Part shown: positions 30,862-42,500 of the stretch, in pieces | How positions within the stretch are numbered: position 1 is the first letter of the stretch | How the letters are laid out: each line of letters opens with the position of its first letter | Assembly (NCBI GenBank): GCA_039105265.1 | Contig: JAPFFF010000027.1 | Coordinates: 930,001-994,000, forward strand | Source of the DNA: Tritrichomonas musculus | Taxonomy: Eukaryota > Parabasalia > Tritrichomonadida > Tritrichomonadidae | Length of the DNA: 64,000 nt | Direction: 5' to 3' | Position numbers and translations under genes: made by a program | The notes under the pieces: generated by a model | The model's input: the letters and a program-made list of their open reading frames with translations, nothing else | The model's database searches: none | Told to the model about the DNA's origin: nothing

Positions 30862-30883
30862 GAGTAAAAATAATTACTTCTAA

Positions 30884-30982
30884 TTTTATATGTCTTTTTT
30901 TATATATGTCTTTTTATATATGTCTTTTTTATATATGTCTTTTTATATATGTCTTTTTATATATGTCTTTTTTTATATGTCT
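30884..30982. repeat. Microsatellite-like TATATGTCTTTTT repeats
   Basis: TATATGTCTTTTT (12 to 14 bp, variable T count) recurs about seven times. The same word appears singly near 29,735-29,757, after the other plus-strand gene. It may therefore derive from a 3'-end motif shared by these genes. Confidence 0.75.
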
Positions 30983-30985
30983 TTT

Positions 30986-31510
30986 TTATTCTATGCAATA
31001 TTTTAAGCATACATGATAATTATTAACCATCTCATTATATTCTTTATTATATACTTGTTTCAAGTCAATAACTACCTCTCCATTATCTCTAATAATCTTA
31101 ATAGCATCTATCTTTCTTATTGGGTTACTCTTAGCTGCACAACATCCAACTTCTTCATTAAGTTGTACTTCAACCTCATTAACATGTAGTATTGCTTTGA
31201 TGATGTTGCTAAGAGATTCAATAGGTACTATGATGCATTTCTTTGATATAATATTAGCTAGTAGTGCTTTGTCTTGATTAAGTAGTATTTGTGCATATGA
31301 TTCAAGTATAACATTACGTACATCTGGTTCAACTTCAACTGGTTCTGTTTGTACTCCAATGTCTCTTGTAATAACAATGTCTTCCTTGCCATCATCTCTC
31401 TTATTAATAATAATGTTGTTGTTGATGTTAGATGTAGATGATGCAGCTGCTGATGGTTCTCAAGTTACATTTGCTTGTGCACCATTAGTTGTACTCCTCT
31501 TCTTAATCAT
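30986..31510 (-). pseudogene. Polinton hypothetical gene (fossil)
   Basis: Reading the minus strand gives a protein-like sequence that includes KRDDGKEDIVITRDIGVQTE, NVILESYAQILLNQDKALLA, LSNIIKAILHVNEVEVQLNE and VVIDLKQVYNKEYNEMVNNY. No domain is recognised. The gene is broken but most of the frame survives. It lies tail-to-tail with the 30,484-30,861 gene and just downstream of the 146-aa gene. Confidence 0.45.
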
Positions 31511-31531
31511 TTAGGTTGGGAAAAAATTGAC

Positions 31532-31972
31532 TTAAAGAACTAAGTCTAGTTGTTCTCCAACAAATATAGTAGGCTCTTTAATATTGTATTTCTCTCTTAA
31601 CTTAATGATATTATTCATGTGTTCACGTGGTGCTAATCGTATAGAATATTCATAATAATGATATCCTTCATATTCTTTTGAAGTTGTATTACCATTAACA
31701 TAAAACTCAGGCATATCCTCATTTTTATTCCTTCTTTTATTAGTCTTGACATATATGTATGTTAAACCTAGTTTATCTAAATCAGGTGGATAGAACCTCT
31801 TATATTTCTCATCTGCCTTTAGTGACACATATAACACTCTTGCATTATATCCATATTTACCAGATGGTATAGGGAATTTGTCACATAGTATTGAGAAATT
31901 ACACACATCAAATGTTTTAGGTAATTTTACTTTAAGGTTTTTGATATAGTCATATACTCCTGGAGTATTCAT
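31532..31972 (-). CDS. Polinton hypothetical protein (146 aa)
   Basis: A whole-looking frame with beta-rich character (TYIYVKTNKRR, EFYVNGNTTSKEYEGYHYYE). It could be a small structural protein, but no family is recognised. Assigned to the Polinton by position and codon style. The element's sequence continues a little upstream (to about 32,100) before the MULE remnant begins. Confidence 0.4.
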   Translation of the reverse strand: MNTPGVYDYIKNLKVKLPKTFDVCNFSILCDKFPIPSGKYGYNARVLYVSLKADEKYKRFYPPDLDKLGLTYIYVKTNKRRNKNEDMPEFYVNGNTTSKEYEGYHYYEYSIRLAPREHMNNIIKLREKYNIKEPTIFVGEQLDLVL

Positions 31973-32200
31973 TTATATTGCTGGAAAAAAATATACATAA
32001 AAATTAATAAACATTATTTTGGGGAAAGATATGTTGAGTAGGCCCCTATCGAATATCTTGTTTATAATATTCTCTTGCTCTGCCTTGCATTGGTGGTTTC
32101 TCAGGCTTATTAAAATTTCCCTAGTTCTTTTTTACTTATTTTTGTTGTTTGGTTGAATTTTATTACTTGTACAAATAGCCCCCAAATTTTTACCATTTTT

Positions 32201-32229
32201 CCCCAAAAATTTCAATTGAATTTTTGGGG
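32201..32229. repeat. 10-bp inverted repeat CCCCAAAAAT/ATTTTTGGGG
   Basis: Arms at 32,201-32,210 and 32,220-32,229. It overlaps the start of the MULE transposase remnant, and a related CCCCCAAATTTTT lies 20 bp upstream. It may be part of a decayed terminal repeat. Confidence 0.4.
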
Positions 32230-32810
32230 CTAATTGTCACCACCCATAATTTTGGTAATTATGCAGCTAAAAAAAACACGTGCGCTCCTATTTTTTTGAA
32301 ATATACTTTCGATGGTTTTTTGAATCAAAAAACTCATAATAGAAATAAAAAATTTATAACTGAATATGATGATTTTATTAAAGTATTTGAACACTTAACG
32401 GGGTTTGTATACATGGAGTATTCTGCAATTAAAGAGGAGCCACAACTCAAACACAAACCTTTGATAATGAGCATTGATAATAAAAAAAGCATTCTTGCTT
32501 CTTTGACATGGATCATGCCATGGGCAGAAAAAGTGTCTGAAGACTGCTACTATATCGAAATAGATGGTTCATATAAGGCATATGAACCTTACAACTATTG
32601 CATTTTTTATGGAATCATATATAATAATTCACTGCCATTCGCTGTAACATTATTTCCAAGCGAATACAGTGTTTATTTGATATGCTTTTTGTTGGTTTAC
32701 AAAAGCATCATATTTCAAAGCAAAACTTTGAAAATAAACCAACTCTTTCTGATTTAGGATCTGCCATTAAGTAATTTTGTGCAGACCACGGAATGACCCA
32801 AAATCGAAAA
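32224..32810 (+). pseudogene. MULE transposase remnant, 5' part
   Basis: It reads ESVSEDCYYIEIDGSYKAYE-type sequence: YYIEIDGSYKAYEPYNYCIF then NNSLPFAVTLFPSEYSVYL. This aligns with IELDATFRALAPYAICVPHL and GIPLAILISPSEKTSLY of the intact transposase at 37,690-39,555 and includes the first catalytic Asp. After about 32,690 the frame shifts; KPTLSDLGSAIK then resembles the second-Asp block. The similarity then fades. The 3' part of a similar gene on the same strand lies at 43,440-44,128, with a whole transposon between. Confidence 0.65.
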
Positions 32811-33641
32811 TAGAAAACATAGGTTCAAGTAGTATTTTCGGTTTGTGGAGATGGGAACTGGTTCAATATTCCTGGACTTTTTCAGGTACAAAATAATTTT
32901 TTCCAGGTAATATAAGTAAATTATAATTAAAATAATAATTTATACATTTTAGCAGAAGGGATTTTGATTTTTTCATTTTAATCAAAAGATATTTACATTT
33001 TTCGGTAATTGAAAAGAAATTTCAATTAAAATATTAGGGGGTTTTCGAAAAAAAAAAGTTTTTTTCGAAAAAAATACTATTTTTCAGAAAAAAGTTGATT
33101 TTTTGGAAACATTTTTGTGAATTTATTTGGCCAGACGATCAAAAATCATTCAAAACGTTTTCCGAAAAAAGTAGTTTTTTCGGAAAAACTTTATTTTTTA
33201 AGCAAAAAGTATTTTTTTCGAAAACCCGCTATTGAAAAAAAAATAATTATAATAAAAATATCATTTCTTCTAAAGAAATATAATTATATTAAACTGAAAT
33301 TCAAAACTCAGACCTTTTTTGACATTAATTTGACCTATCTTTGACCTAAAATTTTTTAAAAAGTGGTCTGACTTTTGATTTTTAGTTTATTTATTTTCAT
33401 ATTTTTGAATTAATCCATTAATAAATTAATCATCATTTTATTTATGTGAGGATAGTTTTTCAAAAATCATTATTTAAAATAAAATATCTTATTTTTCATC
33501 AGCTTCATTGATTTTATCTTAAAAATCCCAATACTTTTTATTTGAATATATCTAAATTCAAATTTTCAGTTATTTTTTATATGAAATAAGAAGATTTTTT
33601 TAAATTATATGGAAGAATGTCCAAAATACAAAAATAATTGC
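32811..33641. other. Intergenic; tracts of TTTTCGAAAAAA
   Basis: No gene is seen. A patch near 33,040-33,230 has repeated TTTTCGAAAA and TTTTCCGAAAAA words with local dyad symmetry. The 75-codon frame at 33,117-33,344 lies in this patch and is compositional. Confidence 0.4.
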
Positions 33642-34395
33642 TCAAGAAAAGCTGCAATCGAAAAACAAATCTTTATCACTTAACCAATACTCGGAGTATT
33701 TCATACAAGTTACTTTTTTAGGAGGTTTTTCTAGATCTCGAAAGCAATCAGTACGCACTTTCTGATGAATTTCTGCAATAATTGGACTCATCTCCTCTAA
33801 AACTTGTTGGATCTCTTTTGTCATTTTATTTCTTTTTGATTTTTTAGGTGAATTTTGATTTGATTTTTTTTTCTCATAATAAGCGTTGCTACAACGAGAT
33901 TTAATCGTAGCTCCTGATAGGATTTTTGGACTATTTATTTTCTCAATAAATCTGTTATCAGCTTTTTGTGACATTTTTGAGCGAATTATTAAAATTGAGA
34001 AATAATAAGTTATCAGGTTCTTCATTAAATATTTCTACAAAATTTTGATTTATTTGGTTAAAGGCAGAATTTACTGCATTAATTTCGGAGCAAGCTTTCA
34101 CATAAAAAAAATTTTCGACTGTGTGAGAGCCTATTCTATTAAGAGAAACAAAATCTGAATCATCAATAACCGAATATGTAAAAATCACCGTATTTAAACA
34201 ACGAATGATAAAATTTTCATTATTGAAAAACTGTGCTTTTGAATTTTGAGTTTTATTAATTGTTAAACCTTCTTCAAAATTTGAATTTTTGAGTTTTTGA
34301 CTAATATTTCTGATGAGTTTTGAAAAATCATAAATATCTTCGGTAAATCTGTGGCCTGGAGGTGATCTATTCTTATTTTTATCAATATTTTTCAA
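33642..34395 (-). pseudogene. Unrecognised disrupted gene inside the MULE nest
   Basis: Two minus-strand frames (33,642-34,025 and 33,958-34,395) overlap by about 70 nt and may be one gene with a frameshift near 34,000. Upstream residues include GHRFTEDIYDFSKLIRNISQ. This loosely recalls a conserved opening of some transposon proteins (G-x-R[YF]-x-x-D-x-[YF]-x-F), but the resemblance is weak. The downstream part is Lys/Ser-rich and ends YSEYWLSDKDLFFDCSFS. Perhaps an accessory gene of the decayed MULE or a third element. Confidence 0.3.
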
Positions 34396-34840
34396 AATTT
34401 CATTTCTTAAAAATTGTATTTCTTCGTTATTTTGATTTTCATCAGATCTTTGTTGAAATATTTCAGTATCAAAAGCAAAATTGGGATTTTTTTCAATATC
34501 ATGATTGTTGGCTAAAAAAAATCATCATATTTGTTTTGTAGTTGCTGGCATTTTGTTTCATAACCTCATTATTTTGTGTTCCAAACATTTAATCTGATGC
34601 TTAGCTTTATTTTATTCGAGATTGGATGATTTGGCCATGAGGAAAAAAATAATTTTATATAGCATATTTTGAGAAAAAGTCTTTTTTTTTTTTTTGAAAA
34701 AATGATAATATCTTAAAAACTTGTCTGCAAAATCTCAAAATTACTAAATATATATTAAATTAATATCATTTAAATCACGAAAAAAATTAAAAAATTATTG
34801 ATATATCCAGAAAATAAAAAACTATACTCAAAATAATAAA
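34396..34840. other. AT-rich stretch before the 8.2-kb element
   Basis: Minus-strand text such as NPNFAFDTEIFQQRSDENQN (about 34,430-34,490) may continue the disrupted gene. A poly(T) tract lies near 34,683-34,695. No separate gene is supported. Confidence 0.3.
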
Positions 34841-34849
34841 TGGAGAAAT
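34841..34849. repeat. Left 9-bp target site duplication TGGAGAAAT
   Basis: Identical to 43,085-43,093 and immediately outside both ends of the 8.2-kb inverted-repeat element. A 9-bp duplication is typical of MULE insertion (8-11 bp). Confidence 0.85.
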
Positions 34850-35180
34850 GGCAGAAGAATCGGGGTCTATTAAAATCGGCACGAAATATTTTACAACAAG
34901 AAACTTTTTGAAAGATCCGACCAGGTAAAAATTTTACCACTTTTTGAGAGAAAAAGTTCTATCGTTGAGATGAACTTTTTGAGAGATTGAAATAAAACGG
35001 TTATAAAGGTGAATTATCTATTATATGAAAAAAGGCGCCCTTTTGTTTTGAAATTGGTATCGCATCAGAGCAAATGTATTATTGATTGATTCCGCTGCTG
35101 ATTCCACCAGCAGATTGTTTGTGATCGACGCAAAATAAGGAACCATTTTTAATTATAAATTGCCAGATGCGATATTAAAA

Positions 35181-36395
35181 TATCATTTACACGTAAACAG
35201 CAAGAAGGTAACCTCAATAAGGAAACTCAAAGCACGAACTAATAACAACACATTCCTCACTAAACGATCTCATAGTAATTGCTCAAAATCTCTGATTTTA
35301 CACAAATGTTGTAAATATCATTTACACGTAAACAGCAAGAAGGTAACCTCAATAAGGAAACTCAAAGCACGAACTAATAACAACACATTCCTCACTAAAC
35401 GATCTCATAGTAATTGCTCAAAATCTCTGATTTTACACAAATGTTGTAAATATCATTTACACGTAAACAGCAAGAAGGTAACCTCAATAAGGAAACTCAA
35501 AGCACGAACTAATAACAACACATTCCTCACTAAACGATCTCATAGTAATTGCTCAAAATCTCTGATTTTACACAAATGTTGTAAATATCATTTACACGTA
35601 AACAGCAAGAAGGTAACCTCAATAAGGAAACTCAAAGCACGAACTAATAACAGCACATTCCTCACTAAACGATCTCATAGTAATTGCTCAAAATCTCTGA
35701 TTTTACACAAATGTTGTAAATATCATTTACACGTAAACAGCAAGAAGGTAACCTCAATAAGGAAACTCAAAGCACGAACTAATAACAACACATTCCTCAC
35801 TAAACGATCTCATAGTAATTGCTCAAAATCTCTGATTTTACACAAATGTTGTAAATATCATTTACACGTAAACAGCAAGAAGGTAACCTCAATAAGGAAA
35901 CTCAAAGCATGAACTAATAACAACACATTCCCCACTAAACGATCTCATAGTAATTGCTCAAAATCTCTGATTTTACACAAATGTTGTAAATATCATTTAC
36001 ACGTAAACAGCAAGAAGGTAACCTCAATAAGGAAACTCAAAGCACGAACTAATAACAACACATTCCTCACTAAACGATCTCATAGTAATTGCTCAAAATC
36101 TCTGATTTTACACAAATGTTGTAAATATCATTTACACGTAAACAGCAAGAAGGTAACCTCAATAAGGAAACTCAAAGCACGAACTAATAACAACACATTC
36201 CTCACTAAACGATCTCATAGTAATTGCTCAAAATCTCTGATTTTACACAAATGTTGTAAATATCATTTACACGTAAACAGCAAGAAGGTAACCTCAATAA
36301 GGAAACTCAAAGCACGAACTAATAACAGCACATTCCTCACTAAACGATCTCATAGTAATTGCTCAAAATCTCTGATTTTACACAAATGTTGTAAA
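35181..36395. repeat. 135-bp satellite, left array, 9 units
   Basis: Units start at 35,181 and every 135 bp after. They are almost identical. Units 4 and 9 carry AGC in place of AAC; unit 6 carries both a C-to-T (CGA to TGA) and a T-to-C (CTC to CCC) change. The frame opened by the ATG at 35,166 therefore stops at 35,912. The array ends in a poly(T) run. Confidence 0.97.
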
Positions 36396-36564
36396 TTTTT
36401 TTTTTTTTCAATAATATTATTTAAATATTATTTTTAATAATTATATAGTTAACATTGTTCATATTTAATCATTTCTAAATACACTTTTACAAAAAAATTA
36501 ATAAACTATTTAAAAAGTTTCAATCAAAATTATCGTTTACTTTTCTTTTTTACAAACAATTATA

Positions 36565-37017
36565 ATGTTTGATCAAAATGGACAAATATCACTGCAATTA
36601 GGAACAGCAACTAATGTATTATCTGAAAAAACATTTTCTCATCGCGATCATCCAATTTATTTGACAAATCCACCATATGATAATCGAAAACCTCTCATTG
36701 ATAATTTTAGTGTTCTTTATTTTTTGAGCACATTTAAAAATAATAAATATACGTTTTCACAAACACATAAATTAAAAAACCCAAAAAGAATTGATAATCA
36801 AATATTTACAAATTTTATGCTAATTTCAAGGCATCAAACAGAGGTGAGGCTGCGAAAATTTTTGGTATTTTTTAATAATATTAATACATATTATTTTATT
36901 CCAGAATTAAATGCTATTTATGATAATTTCACTAATACTTTTTTCAGATTTTTAGCTATAAATCTATTTTTAAAATTGAATAGCTTCTATCTTATTATAA
37001 TTTCAATTTTATCTTAA
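36565..37017 (+). CDS. Accessory frame of the 8.2-kb element (150 aa)
   Basis: It lies between the left array and the transposase, same strand. The start MFDQNGQISLQLGTATNVLS is followed by HRDHPIYLTNPPYDNRKP and TFSQTHKLKNPKRIDNQ, which look like real protein. The last 60 residues become hydrophobic and AT-like. No domain is recognised. It may be an accessory DNA-binding protein, or the 5' exon of the transposase with a lost or unseen intron. Confidence 0.4.
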   Translation: MFDQNGQISLQLGTATNVLSEKTFSHRDHPIYLTNPPYDNRKPLIDNFSVLYFLSTFKNNKYTFSQTHKLKNPKRIDNQIFTNFMLISRHQTEVRLRKFLVFFNNINTYYFIPELNAIYDNFTNTFFRFLAINLFLKLNSFYLIIISILS

Positions 37018-37689
37018 TAAAAAAATTCTATTTACGCAAAATAATAAATAATTTAATTATCAATATTTAATATATAGATGTGAATATAATATTAAAATCT
37101 TCGACTAAGAATTATAAATCAAATAATGATTTTTTATGATTTAACTAACTATCATCATATTATAAGCATGATTTTTTTGGTAAATTATTGATAAATATTA
37201 AAATAAATACTTATTGTGAGGTTGATACCAAAATAAAAACAAATGAAATTATTTAGATATTTGTGAAGTTTACATCATTAACGTATATAGAATTATATTC
37301 AATATTAAACCTCAACCCTAGCTAAAATTGTAAAAAATTTTTTAAAAATATTTTGATATGTTTGCCAGCACCAGATAAGTTAAGAGATGAACTATAGTTA
37401 TCCCTTTGATCTTTAATATAGAAGAAAATTTCTCTTTAAATTGAAAAATTTTTTTTTGAATTTTGACCAAAAACACATTCATTGAATAGCTTTCTTATTA
37501 AAAAATAGAGATCATCTATATACAAATGCAATTTAATGGTTGAAAAGAAAAAATAATGACGAATATAGGAATTATGACATTTTGAAATATCAATACAATT
37601 TCAATTTTTTTTGATTAAATCTGAAAAAAAGTATATGATATGAAAAGGTAACAACACCATAATACTATATTTTTAATTTATTTTTAATT
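37018..37689. other. Non-coding gap inside the 8.2-kb element
   Basis: AT-rich DNA with no frame or repeat supported, between the accessory frame and the transposase. It probably contains the transposase promoter. Confidence 0.4.
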
Positions 37690-39555
37690 TTGTTGATTAT
37701 TATTCCTAAAAAAGTTCATTTAAAATTTCGCAGTCTCACCTCTCATCAAACCAATTTATTTAAAATATATTACCAAGTTAGTGGTAACTATTTTGCAATA
37801 CAAATTATTAATTTATTTAATACAATTAAATATAAAAAAATACATAATGTGAAATTCAAAAAGAACGAAAGAACAGTTTATGTTTATAGCAACATAATTA
37901 TTAAAAATCCTAATCCGAATAGTCCTTTTCAGATAATAAAAAACAAAGGAATGCAAGAATTATCTGATTTTTACAATAATCAGTCTGTAGATAGATCTAT
38001 TCAAAATCCGATTACTGCAACAATATTTTACACAATAGCTCCATTTAATTGCAAAACTATTAAAAGGCAAAAGCACAAGCAAATGAATCCAGATGATTCA
38101 ATTGAAAGTATTCTGAAAAATTATGGAGGATTTCTTTTCAGATTTCATCCAACAGAAGAGGTTGATTTAAACCAATATCAATTTGGCATTTTTTCTTGGT
38201 TTTCACCTTATTTTTTAGATATTGTAAAATCTCATCAATTTGAACAAGCAACCACAATTGAACTTGACGCCACTTTTCGAGCTCTGGCACCATATGCTAT
38301 TTGTGTTCCTCATCTTATTTTCCGAAATACTGGGATTCCACTAGCAATTTTAATTTCACCTTCTGAGAAAACGTCATTATATAGTATTTTTTTTGAATCT
38401 CTCAAAAAGTTAGATGAATTTTATGAAAATTCTGAAGAAAATTCACTTTTTCTTAAATTCAAAAATAAAAAATATTTAAGTGATGAACATAAAGCATTTC
38501 AAAAATTAGCGAAAAATTATGATTTAGATTTTTATTATTGTTTAGTTCATTTGATTCGGTCAATCGGTGCCAATTCATTACTCGGTCTTTTATTTTCAGA
38601 TATATTATTCACTTTTTCAGGCTTTGAGTGGTCTAAACATTTTAATAGATATTACCAAACTTTTCAGTTATTATATAATTTACAAGAAAATAAAGATGAT
38701 GCAAGATTTGAAAAAGTAAGCAAAGTCTTAGGTGTTGATGTGAACGGAAATTATGTCGAAGTAAAAAAAGAATATTCTCCATATTTCAAGCGAAGTGTCT
38801 ATGGAATACCAACCACAACAAATCACGTAGAATCGTTTCATAAACAATTAAACGGTATTTTTAAAGCAACTCGACTTTCTTTACCGCTACGACTTGCGTA
38901 CATTATAAAATATATTATGGATCGTACGTTAAGAACCAATTCTAGTGCACATTTGAATGTAAAAACTCACTTAAATAAGTTTAAAGATAAAGCATATAAA
39001 GAAATTTCAAAAAATCCTAATCTTAAATCAAATTATTCTCAAAAAGTTTGTTTATGCCGTCAATATTATTATTATTATTATTTATACTGTGTTAATATTC
39101 CATGCGTACATTGCATTTTAAATGATTATTGGAAAGATCAAAATTACATACATCAAATGGAAGAATTTGATATAAAGTTTGATTCTCATGATATAAAATA
39201 TGACCAATTACTAGAATTCGATATTAAAACTGAATTAACTTTTAGAAAAAGAAAAAAGTCAACTGAAGGAAATAATGATAATAATGACAATAACAATAAC
39301 AATTTCCAAATTGGCATTTGTTTGGATGGAAAAAATTATTCTGATAGTATGACAACTATAATTGATAATACAACATACCAACTTTCAGAAATTATTGCGA
39401 AAAATAATTTAAATATTACAGTCATTGCATTAGCAGTACAGCGAGAATTAATGCCTGTAGAAGAGACATATAATATTGATGAATATTTGGCTTTGTTTCA
39501 GGTTAAATTGTGGACAAAGATAATATCAGATGGAAATAAGAAAGTAAACATATAA
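37690..39555 (+). CDS. MULE-type transposase of the 8.2-kb element (621 aa)
   Basis: The likely DDE residues are D193 in IELDATFRALAPY, D264 or so in YLSDEHKAF and E381 or so in TTTNHVESFHKQLN. A SWIM-like zinc motif CLC...NIPCVHC follows (about residues 455-475), interrupted by a run of tyrosines encoded by TAT repeats. The C-terminal region contains an Asn/Asp-rich linker (GNNDNNDNNNNN) and ends 80 bp before the right satellite array. N-terminal residues 1-90 look AT-driven; a later Met (near 37,950, GMQELSDFYNNQ) is an alternative start. The frame is fully open, so it can be expected to make the enzyme that mobilises this element. Confidence 0.85.
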   Translation: MLIIIPKKVHLKFRSLTSHQTNLFKIYYQVSGNYFAIQIINLFNTIKYKKIHNVKFKKNERTVYVYSNIIIKNPNPNSPFQIIKNKGMQELSDFYNNQSVDRSIQNPITATIFYTIAPFNCKTIKRQKHKQMNPDDSIESILKNYGGFLFRFHPTEEVDLNQYQFGIFSWFSPYFLDIVKSHQFEQATTIELDATFRALAPYAICVPHLIFRNTGIPLAILISPSEKTSLYSIFFESLKKLDEFYENSEENSLFLKFKNKKYLSDEHKAFQKLAKNYDLDFYYCLVHLIRSIGANSLLGLLFSDILFTFSGFEWSKHFNRYYQTFQLLYNLQENKDDARFEKVSKVLGVDVNGNYVEVKKEYSPYFKRSVYGIPTTTNHVESFHKQLNGIFKATRLSLPLRLAYIIKYIMDRTLRTNSSAHLNVKTHLNKFKDKAYKEISKNPNLKSNYSQKVCLCRQYYYYYYLYCVNIPCVHCILNDYWKDQNYIHQMEEFDIKFDSHDIKYDQLLEFDIKTELTFRKRKKSTEGNNDNNDNNNNNFQIGICLDGKNYSDSMTTIIDNTTYQLSEIIAKNNLNITVIALAVQRELMPVEETYNIDEYLALFQVKLWTKIISDGNKKVNI

Positions 39556-39576
39556 TCATTAAAAGTTAAATTATTT

Positions 39577-42500
39577 TTAAAAAAAATAAAGATTAAAATA
39601 AAGAATTATTTGTCGTATTTTATTATTGTTGTTTACGTGTAAATGATATTTACAACATTTGTGTAAAATCAGAGATTTTGAGCAATTACTATGAGATCGT
39701 TTAGTGAGGAATGTGTTGTTATTAGTTCGTGCTTTGAGTTTCCTTATTGAGGTTACCTTCTTGCTGTTTACGTGTAAATGATATTTACAACATTTGTGTA
39801 AAATCAGAGATTTTGAGCAATTACTATGAGATCGTTTAGTGAGGAATGTGTTGTTATTAGTTCGTGCTTTGAGTTTCCTTATTGAGGTTACCTTCTTGCT
39901 GTTTACGTGTAAATGATATTTACAACATTTGTGTAAAATCAGAGATTTTGAGCAATTACTATGAGATCGTTTAGTGAGGAATGTGTTGTTATTAGTTCGT
40001 GCTTTGAGTTTCCTTATTGAGGTTACCTTCTTGCTGTTTACGTGTAAATGATATTTACAACATTTGTGTAAAATCAGAGATTTTGAGCAATTACTATGAG
40101 ATCGTTTAGTGAGGAATGTGTTGTTATTAGTTCGTGCTTTGAGTTTCCTTATTGAGGTTACCTTCTTGCTGTTTACGTGTAAATGATATTTACAACATTT
40201 GTGTAAAATCAGAGATTTTGAGCAATTACTATGAGATCGTTTAGTGAGGAATGTGTTGTTATTAGTTCGTGCTTTGAGTTTCCTTATTGAGGTTACCTTC
40301 TTGCTGTTTACGTGTAAATGATATTTACAACATTTGTGTAAAATCAGAGATTTTGAGCAATTACTATGAGATCGTTTAGTGGGGAATGTGTTGTTATTAG
40401 TTCGTGCTTTGAGTTTCCTTATTGAGGTTACCTTCTTGCTGTTTACGTGTAAATGATATTTACAACATTTGTGTAAAATCAGAGATTTTGAGCAATTACT
40501 ATGAGATCGTTTAGTGAGGAATGTGTTGTTATTAGTTCGTGCTTTGAGTTTCCTTATTGAGGTTACCTTCTTGCTGTTTACGTGTAAATGATATTTACAA
40601 CATTTGTGTAAAATCAGAGATTTTGAGCAATTACTATGAGATCGTTTAGTGAGGAATGTGCTGTTATTAGTTCGTGCTTTGAGTTTCCTTATTGAGGTTA
40701 CCTTCTTGCTGTTTACGTGTAAATGATATTTACAACATTTGTGTAAAATCAGAGATTTTGAGCAATTACTATGAGATCGTTTAGTGAGGAATGTGTTGTT
40801 ATTAGTTCGTGCTTTGAGTTTCCTTATTGAGGTTACCTTCTTGCTGTTTACGTGTAAATGATATTTACAACATTTGTGTAAAATCAGAGATTTTGAGCAA
40901 TTACTATGAGATCGTTTAGTGAGGAATGTGTTGTTATTAGTTCGTGCTTTGAGTTTCCTTATTGAGGTTACCTTCTTGCTGTTTACGTGTAAATGATATT
41001 TACAACATTTGTGTAAAATCAGAGATTTTGAGCAATTACTATGAGATCGTTTAGTGAGGAATGTGTTGTTATTAGTTCGTGCTTTGAGTTTCCTTATTGA
41101 GGTTACCTTCTTGCTGTTTACGTGTAAATGATATTTACAACATTTGTGTAAAATCAGAGATTTTGAGCAATTACTATGAGATCGTTTAGTGAGGAATGTG
41201 TTGTTATTAGTTCGTGCTTTGAGTTTCCTTATTGAGGTTACCTTCTTGCTGTTTACGTGTAAATGATATTTACAACATTTGTGTAAAATCAGAGATTTTG
41301 AGCAATTACTATGAGATCGTTTAGTGAGGAATGTGTTGTTATTAGTTCGTGCTTTGAGTTTCCTTATTGAGGTTACCTTCTTGCTGTTTACGTGTAAATG
41401 ATATTTACAACATTTGTGTAAAATCAGAGATTTTGAGCAATTACTATGAGATCGTTTAGTGAGGAATGTGCTGTTATTAGTTCGTGCTTTGAGTTTCCTT
41501 ATTGAGGTTACCTTCTTGCTGTTTACGTGTAAATGATATTTACAACATTTGTGTAAAATCAGAGATTTTGAGCAATTACTATGAGATCGTTTAGTGAGGA
41601 ATGTGTTGTTATTAGTTCGTGCTTTGAGTTTCCTTATTGAGGTTACCTTCTTGCTGTTTACGTGTAAATGATATTTACAACATTTGTGTAAAATCAGAGA
41701 TTTTGAGCAATTACTATGAGATCGTTTAGTGAGGAATGTGTTGTTATTAGTTCGTGCTTTGAGTTTCCTTATTGAGGTTACCTTCTTGCTGTTTACGTGT
41801 AAATGATATTTACAACATTTGTGTAAAATCAGAGATTTTGAGCAATTACTATGAGATCGTTTAGTGAGGAATGTGTTGTTATTAGTTCGTGCTTTGAGTT
41901 TCCTTATTGAGGTTACCTTCTTGCTGTTTACGTGTAAATGATATTTACAACATTTGTGTAAAATCAGAGATTTTGAGCAATTACTATGAGATCGTTTAGT
42001 GAGGAATGTGCTGTTATTAGTTCGTGCTTTGAGTTTCCTTATTGAGGTTACCTTCTTGCTGTTTACGTGTAAATGATATTTACAACATTTGTGTAAAATC
42101 AGAGATTTTGAGCAATTACTATGAGATCGTTTAGTGAGGAATGTGCTGTTATTAGTTCGTGCTTTGAGTTTCCTTATTGAGGTTACCTTCTTGCTGTTTA
42201 CGTGTAAATGATATTTACAACATTTGTGTAAAATCAGAGATTTTGAGCAATTACTATGAGATCGTTTAGTGAGGAATGTGTTGTTATTAGTTCGTGCTTT
42301 GAGTTTCCTTATTGAGGTTACCTTCTTGCTGTTTACGTGTAAATGATATTTACAACATTTGTGTAAAATCAGAGATTTTGAGCAATTACTATGAGATCGT
42401 TTAGTGAGGAATGTGTTGTTATTAGTTCGTGCTTTGAGTTTCCTTATTGAGGTTACCTTCTTGCTGTTTACGTGTAAATGATATTTACAACATTTGTGTA

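Larger units (their letters stand above)
26471..32105. mobile_element. Polinton (Maverick) remnant, main part
   Basis: This block holds the N-terminal part of a protein-primed-type family B DNA polymerase plus a series of small genes on both strands, an arrangement I recall from Polintons of trichomonads. It is broken and incomplete. The polymerase is cut at the left by the 190-bp repeats, several genes are disrupted, and integrase, major capsid and packaging ATPase were not seen. A further piece lies at 44,097-44,711 beyond a MULE insertion nest. Many frames remain long, so the copy is moderately old. Confidence 0.6.

Noticed and set aside
35160-35912. 250-codon frame of 45-residue repeats at the left end of the 8.2-kb element
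   Set aside because: It is the same satellite read in frame. It stops when one unit gains TGA, and no silent changes support coding.
35181-36395. CRISPR-like array
   Set aside because: The units are contiguous tandem copies with no spacers and the genome is eukaryotic.
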